NCBI RefSeq assembly: GCF_020536995.1
Contig: NC_068366.1
Span: 73,255,536-73,319,535, forward strand
Length of the DNA stretch: 64,000 nt
DNA from: Dreissena polymorpha
Taxonomy: Eukaryota; Mollusca; Bivalvia; Myida; Dreissenidae
Direction: 5' to 3'
In this document: piece after piece, positions 23,501 to 35,200 of the stretch
How the letters are laid out: each line of letters begins with the position of its first letter
Numbering within the stretch: the stretch's first letter is position 1
Program-made: the position numbers and the translations under genes
Notes under the pieces: generated by a model
Database searches by the model: none
Told to the model about the DNA's origin: nothing
The model's input: only the letters and a program-made list of their open reading frames with translations

Positions 23501-26500
23501 ACGGACAGTCTGATCACTATATGCCCTCCTTTGGGGGCATAAAAATGTCATAGAATATCAAAATAAATCAGAAAGCCACATACATAGACTAGAGAGTGGA
23601 CACCATGCTAAATCCTTGAAATGCACTAAGTGACCCCGTGACCTAGTTTTTGACCCGGCATGACCCATATTCGAACTTGACCTAGATATTGTCTAGATAC
23701 AACTTCTGATTAAGTTTGGTAAAGATCGGATGAAAACTATTTGAATTAGAGAGCGGACACGAAAAGTGTGACAGACTGAAGGACAGTGCGAAAACTATAT
23801 ACCCCCTTTTCTTCAATAGAGGGCATAAATATCTAAAACATCTTTTTTATGCTTCAAAGGATACGAGAGAAGCAGTATTTGGAGAGTGGCAAGGTGGGGT
23901 TTGAACATTTCTCTCCATTGGTGTGCACGCTACACTTTGAGTGCACTGGAGGCTTGTAATTGCTGCCATCAGAAGCTGCAATTCTCCTTTCCTTTGACTG
24001 GCGATGTAATAACGCCTCCTAGACAGCAAAATTAAGACACTTGCATCCTATACACTTTGGTATTTGCTCATAAAAAGATTAATCACAAAGGGTTTAGTTT
24101 ACAGATCTTTAAAAAAAAAACAAAAAAACTTCAAACATCTAGTAGAAGCTAATAATCTGCCTCCTGCAACATACTTAGCACATTAACAAGAGCGATTGTG
24201 ACATTTACCTTTCATCTAGATTTTACAAATACTGAATACGACACATCTCAACATGTTGATTATTTGTTGTAATTTGTTTTAAATGAATTGAATAGCAAAG
24301 AAATAGGTCAACAGCACCAAGTTGAAAACAGAGGCTCACTGCACAAGTGTGACCTTGACCTTTGTGCTTCCTACATAAAATACACTGTCTCAACATGATT
24401 AATTTTGTTTTGTTTTAAATCAATAAATGCTTTTAAGAATAGCTTGAAAATTGATAATTAAAAGTCCTGAAAAGTAAATATTGTTATATTTGTGTTTTGA
24501 ACTTTTTACATGTGACCTTAAATAAAGAGCTAGGATCACAGGATTTCAGGCAAAACGCTTGCTCTACAGGTCAACATTTGTGGGACTCCTATTAAAGTTG
24601 CCCCGATTAATTAAGAAGTTACAGTCAAGACAAGCTATAAATCTAATGGGTATACCATTTTATGAATTACAAGTGGAATATTACTTTAAGAGCAGCCTGA
24701 TAATAAATAAGTTTCAGTCCACGCTGTAAGCAATCAGGGTTAACAGATATGAACAGCAATGCCATACTTTACATACATAGGTTAAATGTTAAAATTTTAA
24801 AACACTTTGTTAAAATGAGTTGCTTCAGCAAGCACAACTTACCATGCCATATCTACGATGGTAGCGTTTCATAGCAGTATATCGGCTCCAATTCTCCTGA
24901 CTCTCCAGATCTTTGGAATACTGACCTATGGCACCTACAGTAACATGAAAATTTAAGCATTAAATGTAAAACAAGGCTTTGACAGCGTTCAAGAAAGTTC
25001 CCATCCATATACTAGAAATGAGTCAAGTTGAGTCAACAACACTGGTGCCTCCACAATACATGTTTGGACATAGAGATATTGACTATATAATATATTGTGG
25101 GCAAAAAGACAAAGCGCTATAATTCAGACCCAAATGGTAACAGCAACTTTCCTTTCTTAACTATCATCTATAAATTAAGCTCATTCAACTGAAAGTTTAA
25201 GAGATCCTTCCATTAGTTAAAGCGGAGTTGAATACACAAGTTTCTGAAGGTATGGGCTTAATTCATGAGCTGAACATGAGTTGTTTCATCATCAAATCCA
25301 ATGAAAGTGTATAAGATTTTGATTTAATATACTCCATTAGTTTGAGAGCTGGTGAAAAAGAGTTATCATGATTTATTAAGTCTTCATGCTAACATACTAG
25401 CCAGAAGCCCTGAGCTAGTGCTTGCAATTTGGGGCATTAGATATTTGTAAACAATAGCACTATTAAGCTAGTATTGTTTTTTTTTCAAGCAAATTATCAT
25501 AACATAATCGCATCAATAATTATTATCACTGCATTTATATATAAGATTATAAATAACAAGAGGCCCATGAGGGCCTGAATCGCTCTACTGCTAGAAACAC
25601 TGTGCAACTTTGGAAACAATAAGATGGAAACTGTGTACTTAATGGCGCAAACAAGGAGAATTTTCTCAAATTCAAGGGGAGATTATTGTGTACTTATTTC
25701 TCCGATACTGCTCATATTCAATAGGGTTCAAATCCTCATTGATATAAAGATACTGTGCAAATTTGGAAATAATTGGATGAAAACTGTGGAATTAATTGCG
25801 TAAATTAGCGGGATTTCAAAGTTTACTCATATTCAAGGGGAAGTCATTCTGGACTTATTGTTTTGATATTCCTTTTTTTTAACAAGGGCTGTTTGTAAAA
25901 CATGCAAGCCCCCCATATGGGCTGTCAGTTGTAGTGGCAGCCATTGTGTGAATACGTTTTTTGTCACTGTGACCTTGACCTTTGACCTGAAAATCAATAG
26001 GGATCATCTGCCAGTCATGATCAATGTACATATGAAGTTTCATGATCCAAGGTGTAAGCATTCTTGAGTTATCATCCTGAAACCATTTTACTGTTTCGAG
26101 TCACTGTGACCTTGACCTTTGACCTAGTGACCTGAAAATCAATAGGGGTCATCTGCGCGTCATGATCAATGTACCTACGAAGTTTCATGATCCTAGGCCT
26201 AAGCGTTTTTTAGTTACATCCGGAAACCATCTGGTGGAAGGACGGACTGACATTTCCTCATTGATACAAAGACACTGTGCAAGTTTGCCAAGAATTGAAT
26301 GAAAATTATGGAATTTAACAAATAAAATAAACTGCTGCGCCATGAGCGCATGATACGCCCGTCGTTCGCCAATGAAGTAGTAAGGTAATAAATAACCCTT
26401 TGAATCATTTTTTTACTTCAGTTTATTTAATGAAATCACGAAATTTTGACGAACAAAGTCGCATAACTCTGGAACGACAATTCAGAATTCCGTCAAAAAT

Positions 26501-29500
26501 GAAAGGGGATCAGGGTTTATGAATATTAAGATTGTGTTAAAATTTGAAAAAAATCCATCGAAGGATATTTGAGCTACGGTAGGACATTCAATGAAATCAC
26601 GAAATTTTGACGAACAAAGTCCCATAACTCTGGAACGACAATTCAGAATTCCGTCAAAAACGAAAGGGGATCAGGGTTTATCAATATTAAGATTGTGTTG
26701 AAATTTGAAAAAAATCCATCGAAGGATATTTGAGCTACAGTAGGACATTCAATGAAATCACGAAATTTTGACGAACAAAGTCCCATAACTCTGGAACGAC
26801 AATTCAGAATTCCGTCAAAAACGAAAGGGGATCAGGGTTTATCAATATTAAGATTGTGTTAAAATTTGAAGAAAATCTGTCAAAGGATATTTGACGTAGC
26901 GTACGACATTAACAGACGGACGGACGGACGGACGGACGGACAGACGGACGGACAGACGGACGGACAGACGGACGGACAGACGGACGGACAGACGGACGCG
27001 GGGTATACCATAATACGTCCCGTCATAGACGGGCGTATAAAAAACTGAATTTTCATTTTTTTCAAAATTCAAGGGGAGATAATTCTGGACTTATAACTCT
27101 GATATTGCTCATTTTCAATAGGGTTTGACTCATCATTCAATTAAAAAGACTCTGTGCAAGTTGGGAAATAATTGGATGAAAACGGTGGACTTTATTGCGT
27201 AAACAAGCCTTATTTCAAATTGTTCACAAATTCAAGGGAAGATAATTCTGTACTTTTTATTCTGATGTAACCCATTTTCAATAGGGTTCGAGTCCTCAAT
27301 AATATAGACAATGAACAAGTTTGAATAAAAATCGGATGAAAACTGAGGACTTTATCGCATAAACAAGAAAAAGTCTAACGCACTCACGCAGGCATGACCA
27401 AGTTTCATGATGATTGGGCAAAAATTATTACTTCTAGTGTGTACACAAGGTTTCTCTATAGCCATATAAGGAATACTGCCCCGCCCCCTGGCGGCTATGT
27501 TTTTCAACGGACCGGAACCATTTTTGAACTCAACCAACATATCATCAGGGGTGTGATTAAAGCAAAGTCAGAGGGGAGGAAAATTCTGTCAAATGATTTT
27601 GACTACGCAAATGGCGCGCATAACGCAATGACAAACCTTAAAACAGACATTAAAATAAACAACTTCTTGAACTTCATAACAATATTTCTTTATAAAAACC
27701 TGTTAAACTTCACATTTAACATACTGAGGATGCAAAGTAAACAGTTAAGTTAGAATTTATTGTAACTAATAGCAGCAGTTTTTCAATGTATTGAATTACA
27801 GTTAATGGACTAAATATAAACAAACACACTTAAGTGTTCTTCTTGTGTTAATGATGTATTAACTGAGTTAAATTAATATACTTAATTTGTTTACCTTCAA
27901 TATCTTGCATTTCACATCTTCACTCAGTTCAACGCTATTTCAGTTAACCGAACAGCGTGACAAACATAATAAAGCAGAATATGCATATGCATCTGATTAT
28001 ACACAGACCCACAGACATATAAATCAAATCATGTTTGTCTATTTCCATGTTCGAACGATGCTCTTCTAAATTGTTTTACTTCGCGAGTAGACTTAACTCC
28101 AATTTGCAAACACTGGTTTCCGTGCTACAAATTCAGTGGGCACATTTCTTAACAAAATATGTGTTGCTTGTATCTAAAACGTAGTCTTTTTGTTGACAAA
28201 CACATTTCATTATTCAAATCAGACTAGGTGATGTCAGTCGTTTATTCAATTGCTATTTGTCATTTCAATAATCTTAATTTTCTCTTCACAAGGCGCCATT
28301 TGCAAACAAATCAGCAGAGCGCATTTTAAGAAAACGATTTTAATTGGAAGATTGGGAAATGACAGCCAATTATATCGCTCGTTTTAAAAATGCTTAGACA
28401 GAATCTACTAGTGTAAAATGCGGAGAGATTTCGCAGGCCGCTGATATCTCGGGCCGCTTATGAAATACGTCCGTGGAATCGGTGGTAGCCCCTCTCCCCC
28501 ACATTTTTTTAAACGAATTTACGCGAATCTCAGAAGTGACTTCTGGGACAACCTGATCCGCGGAAATCCGCAGATCCGCGGAAAAATCACACCCCTGATC
28601 ATTAAGACGAACATTTTGACAAAGTTTCATGAAGATTGGGCATCAAATGTGACTTCTAGTTTTCACATTGTTGTTCTTTTTTTTACCTAGTGACCTAGTT
28701 TTTGACCCAGCATGACCCAGTTTCGAAATCAGTTGAGGTATTATTGGGACAAATGTTCTAACCAAGTTTCTTAAAGATCGGACAAGAAATGTGGCCTCGA
28801 GAGTGTTCACAAGGCAAAATGTTGAAGACGCACGACAGACGGACGACGGAAAAAAGGCGATTCCAAAAGCTCACCATGAGCACAACAGGTGAGCTAAAAA
28901 GCAGTAAGCCAACTATTGCATTAAAATACAGGATAGTGATATTTGGTTTTCATTAAAAAAACAACATTAATTAGTGAAGGTTATAGCATATTAATTGAGC
29001 TTTGAAGACAACACATCAGGCTTGTTAAACAGCTACATGTAAAGGTTTGTGGTCTTGCTAAGGATAACACTCTGAAACCCGTACAGTGAAGACTGCGTGT
29101 TAACCAAGTCTCCTGACTATATCTTTGGCCTCTATTTATTGCTAGCTGGAGCACTGTCTTATGTACACACCAGTCTTAACTTCAGCTTGGTCACAAACGT
29201 TACTTTTACCCATGCACTGCTTTGTCAGCTATGTTCAAGTGCTTATACACTTGACAGGTGAGCTAAAAAAACACTAATTCATGATCATATTTAATGGACA
29301 GACAGAGAGCATAACCCTCATACTACCAATAAATATCTGGCTGACTGGGAGTGAGATCTCTTTGTTCCCTTACCAAAGGAGTCTTTCTCGTGTCCCACAG
29401 TGTGCATATACTTTCGCCTCCTCTCTTTCATAACATGCTGCAGACGTTTGAACTGCTCGATATAGAGTGACTGGAGGCGTATCAACTTGTCCCGCATCAC

Positions 29501-32234
29501 CAGTGCCACCTCTTCCGCAGTATACACCTCTGCATGTCTGTATGAGAAGTCAATCTCTTCCCATGTAACTTCAGCATAATACTTTGATCATCAGAAAAAG
29601 TCTGCACAGGCTTATCAGGAACGACACTTTCCACTTTTACCAAATTTTTTGTTTACCGGACGTCTCTTATAAACGAAAATCCATTGTAGATGGAAAGTGT
29701 TGTCACTGATTCGCCTGTGAAGACTGCAGATTTCTTTCAAAGATCACAGCTCATTTATGGATCAGAGGTGTGATTTTGAAACCAAATTAGGGAAGCAAAA
29801 TGAAAGGGAGACAAGCAGCTGAGATGAGGAAAAAGCCCTTGATGAATAATGATGTAGTTCTTCAGCGGACTGTTCCATTGTAATATGACAAACACATTTT
29901 TATAAAGAATTATGTGATTACTTGAGAGGATCTTCTAGTTCACTGTCCCCACTCTCAGCATCACTGTCTCCTTCATCTTTCCATGCCTGATCTATCACGG
30001 GAGTCTCTGCGTCTGAATCGCTGGAACTGGCATACTCTGAAACAGTCAAGACAACAGCTACATAAGAAAGGAGAGGCACTTAGTGAAAGCAGGACTTAAT
30101 GCATGAGAGAACAAGACCTGTGTTTGTGAAACCTAATGCCCCCTACTGAGCTTTGAAGCCCCACAGCAGCTATTTAAGAGAAAATTGTTCAAGGCCCATC
30201 ACTTTGCCAAAAATCAATGGACCGGGACAAAACTCAAAAATCAATGGACCGGGACAAAACTCAAACTTCATCTGAAGGTCATGTAGGTAGACTCACATAC
30301 CAAAAATCAGCTAAATTTCTGCAAAACCCTCAGGAAAACAGTCTTCACAGGCTAATTAGGGATATCACGTTCGACTTTTGTTGTTTTTTGTTTTAAGAAA
30401 GTCTCTTCTAAATGAAAATCAAGTCTAGTCTGAAAGTTTGCATGATGGGTGAAGCTGTCACGTAAAGCATATGAAAGCATGTTGTAAATATGTATACCTC
30501 AGAAAATGCAAATAATGCAGGCACATATGTATAACGTTTAGACCACCCATGTGGCTTGTTAAAGAAATGATTAGCGACCAGAGTGCAAATATGCACAACT
30601 AAATTACTTAAGTGAATATGTATTGCTTTCGAACAAACAATATGACTTGTACGTCAAAAAAAAACTCCTTAAGGCTTTTTCACATAATTAACAGATGTAA
30701 AAATAATTATATACATAATTGACGCCAAAATGATTAATTATCAGAGTGCAAGTTCCTTGCCTTTAGAATTATACGATAATCAACACCAAAACACAATGTA
30801 ATGTGATCTAGGACTTTTCCAACTACGTGATTTATTCAGCAAAAATAACTAATCAGCGGAGCAAAACAACAATGAGCACATGCTAGGGCCCAGTTATATT
30901 GACCAACTCAAAATTGAATATAGAGATGTTTGTTTGATTATCAGGTAGTTTTCTATGTGTATGTTTTGTTAGAAAAGGACACTGCGAATGGATTTGAATA
31001 GGTACTTTAGGCTAGTTACAGTACTAAGGAGAGTGGGACATGGACGGACATAGAAGGCGTCCAGTCATGTAGTAGTTGACAGAAAAATCATTCTATATTA
31101 CAGCCAACAGGCTACGGAGACAAACAGTCAGACTGTCAGAATATTTCACGCTGAAAGCTATTTTTTTACCTGAGTGGTCATAAGTCACTCTGATACAGCC
31201 GCAGACATAAGTTTAACGCCATAGCATGTGCACGTGACAAAATCAATAGATCTTTCTAGCTTGCAAGGTGTCAGCAATAACAATTAGCTAGCGAGTGAGG
31301 TAATTAGGAGGCAATAAATGGATTAGTAATCGTCAATTGTGACAAAACAGACATTTAATTGCAACTTTTCTAACAAGCAACGGCGTTTATACAAGTGGAT
31401 TTTTCTCATGTAAAACATCTGTTCAATTTTCAGGAGAGAAGCTTACATCAAATGGTATTCTATTGATAAGGTATAAAACCAAGTACATGTAGCTTCTGTG
31501 TTTGAATAAAAATGCTTTTTGTGTAAAGTGATGTTTGGGTACATAGAAAAAAAGGGTTTTTGGTGTCCGTTTCTTTGAATAAGAGCAATACTGTTCTGCC
31601 CTACTTTTGTTTATTAACAATTAATCCGCTGTTTATTATTTTTTGGACCTGTCGTCAAATACAAATGACAAAGTTATTTAAAAATTATTTCCAACAAATG
31701 TAATATGTTCTGCTTAATTGACTGAATTAACAAGATTCAGTATACAAATATATTACCGGTACAATCGATATATATATAAGTTTAAAATGGGTGTGAATTT
31801 AAATAAATCATTTAATGTATAATAATTAATGATTTCAATACACATTATTTATGTAATTTTTATCTTTATCTTCAATGAGCCTGTGTTAACTTTAAACTGT
31901 GGGGTAAAGATCTAGCAACTTGACCAACTCATTTACCATCTTAAAAGTGGTACCCCGAGAATACCGTTCATCTGTCTCCAACGGCCACGTTAGCCATTTC
32001 CCTTGACATACCACTGGCAGAGCTCCAGATAAGGTTTTGTTAAATTCTTAACGTTACTACCAAGAATTCTTAACTCTGAAATTTTATTCTTAACGTTACT
32101 ACTAAGTTTTGGAAAATAATTCTTAACTTTTCTAAATGACCTAAAAAATCAATCAGTGCTCCAGCTAGGCCTAAATCGAAGGGCGCCGCGCCCTGCCCTC
32201 CCGAACCTCCGCCCTGCGCCCCCGAACCTCTGCC

Positions 32235-32288
<54 letters not shown>

Positions 32289-35200
32289 ATAATTTTTTTT
32301 TTTTTTTTTTTACATATGATTATTCATAAATCTCTAATTACATTGGTATTACTTTAATCCTCATTGTAGACATTATATTTGAATGGTTTAATAATAATAG
32401 GAATAATACAATTATTTATAACATATAAATTAACATGCAATAGGAAGCATTCCAGAAACACCCGTGCGCTCTTACGTGCCCTTTTCACAAAATACTGCGC
32501 GTCAAAAGTGCCCTTTTGACAAAAAAGCCCCCCTGCCCTTTTCAAATCCTAGCTGGAGCACTGATCAATAATAATGGTTATTTTTATGCAAAAAATCAAA
32601 ATAAACATACTAGCAACTTTATTTATACGAGTTCAACAGTGTCTATTCAGTATTATACAATTTTATTTTTCAAATACCTTAATATGCCCAAACTGTGCTT
32701 AGATTGCATTCCTTCGATGAATTTTACATATTTCACAATTAAAATGTGTCTCCCCTTCACTATTTTCAGCGATTAGCCACGGGAATTGTCCCTTCCACAC
32801 GTTCAATGTTTTTTGTTTAAGTTTGGACCCGTCGCGTCGCGTTTATTTTTAGCTTTTCCCACTGTGTCGGCAACTGAACATAAAGCATCATATACGATCT
32901 TTTCTATAATGTCTTTCTTAACATTCAACTTTGGCTCACTTTGCGTACAATATGTTAAAAGCGTGATTTTGCATGCTTTGCGTTTTTTTAGGACGCTCTC
33001 TGGGCGCGCCATTGTTTTTTGACTGATAGACTTTACACGCCGCTTTTATTGGGAAAAAAAAGCTTTGTTAAACAAACCCAAAAACCATTCTATTTAAGCA
33101 CCGAAAAGAATACGCGAAAAGAACTCAATAAAAGTCGATACGTACCGATGTAAAAATAATATTCCTAACTTGATTTTGTAATTCTTAATGGTAAGACAAG
33201 ATTTAAAAATAAATACGTAACGGACTTGAAAATAATTCGTAATTACAAAAATACGACCCTTATCTGGAGCTCTGGACTGGTTTTTTTGTGTTTTTTTAGA
33301 ATTGTCTTAATTTTTAGACTTAAGTCTAAAAATAGGTTGGTGAATACAGGAAAAAGTCCAAACTGAACCTTCTAAATGTAGTAGTGCCCTTCCTCCAAAC
33401 CATCTGCCCAAATGCCTCAAGTAAACAAGCAAATTTGTTGAATTGATATCCCCCGCCATTATACTTCTGGAAACAAAAGTTTTCTGGACGGATGGACAAC
33501 GCCAACGTGCATCATCCTCTTATCTATATATATAATCATACCAAGTTTAAGTAAAATCCGTCAAAGCACTTCCAAGATATGGCTCCGGACACAGAAAAAA
33601 GCATTTTTTCAAGATACAAAGGGCCATGACTCCGTTATTATCAGATAGTGTTAAATGCCATTTGGCGTGCATCATCCTCTTATCTATATATATACTCATA
33701 CCAAGTTCCAAGGAAATCCCCCAAAGCACTTCCAAGATTTGGCTCCAGACACAAAAGTGCCAGACAGACGGACGGATGGACGGACAATTCCAAAACAATA
33801 TCCCTCTGCCTATGGCGGGGAATAATAAACAGGATTTACAATTGTGTTGAAAAACTTGTCAAAAAGCATTGAGGCAACAACTGATGACCTACCTAATGCT
33901 TTGCTGGCCACACTGGGTGCCTTTTTGCTCTCGTGGTTGTCATAGTTGTGACCTCGGCCGTGCATGAAATGATGGTCTAGACCCTCCAGTAACGTCTCTG
34001 GGCTTTCTTTTGGTCGCTTCTTTCTGGAGTTTCGTTGGCGAATCAGCATCGAGCGTCTGGTGTGCTCTACACAGAGGCTGCAAATCACAAGGTAACAAGT
34101 TATGTGTAAAAAAACTCAACATTGATCTGAAAGCCATGCAGGTAGACTCACACATCAAAAATAAGGAATACATGTATATCTGCAAGCATTCAGGAAACAG
34201 GTCCAGAAAATTGTTATTGTAGAGAAAATTTGAAGTATCATTACTTCGCAAAAAATCTATGGACCTGAACAAAAGTCAAAATTGTTCTCTAACTCACATC
34301 AGGTTTTTTTTGGCCCGATTTTATAGCCGAAATTCGGCTATGTTCCCAATCCCAAAAAGTATACTTTTTTCCCAAAATGTGGCAAAAAATTCCCAATTTC
34401 CAAAAAAAAAAGTTATATCAAATTAAGTATTTTCCTTATCTGTGAACTTTTCGTGTGGAAAAAAAAGCCTAATGAATTTATTTTCCCAATTACATGAAAA
34501 TGCAGATAAAATTCCCAATTCCAAAGCCATGGGCTATCTTCCCAAAAAGTGGGAAAAAAAACCTGCACATACAATTTAGGGTATATCTCAAAGAGTTAAA
34601 GAAAAATTCCTGATATGAAAAAATGACTGCTTTGTTAGCGAGGCTGTTTTCGGAGAAAACCCGCGCTATTGTCATAGCCAGCTTGTCCGCCTTCCGCCGT
34701 AGGCATCGTGGTAAAACCTTAACATTGGCTCTAAAATCAAAGTGCTTCCACCTACAACTTTGAAACTTCATATGTAGATGCACCTTGATGAGTTCTACAT
34801 GCCACACACATTTTTGGGTCACTAGGTCAATCAAGGTCACTGTGACCTCTAATATAAAACTTTAACAAAAACCTTAACATTGCCTCTAAAATCAAAGTGC
34901 TTCCACCTACAACTTTGAAACTTCATATGTAGATGCACCTTGATGAGTTCTACACGCCACACCCATTTTGGGTCACTAGGCCGGTCAAAAGTCAAGGTAG
35001 CTGTGACCTCTAAAAAAAAAAAATACTGACAAGCTTTCGCAGCCGAGCGTGGCACCCATTATGCGGTGCTTTTGTTAGTATTTGCAACCTTAATGGTAGC
35101 ATAAATTAAACAAATTAAACATTTGTTTTATTACTCTGCTGGCCTCATTAACAACAAGTTTATTACAGCATAAAATAGACCTTTAAACTGGTATCTTACA

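Larger units (their letters stand above)
25556..28895 (+). mobile_element. Composite cluster of nested repeat elements in a KANSL2 intron
   Basis: The outer family begins AACAAGAGGCCCATGAGGGC and ends GCTCACCATGAGCACAACAG then GTGAGCTAAAAA, a recognisable bivalve-type dispersed repeat with internal tandem units. It is interrupted or joined by the elements listed separately at 25882, 26353 and 27546. The order of insertion was not fully resolved. Confidence 0.6.

Noticed and set aside
26848-27072. Open frames on both strands across the GGAC run (SVCPSV and TDGQTDG repeats)
   Set aside because: A microsatellite with no stop codons by composition, inside a non-autonomous element.
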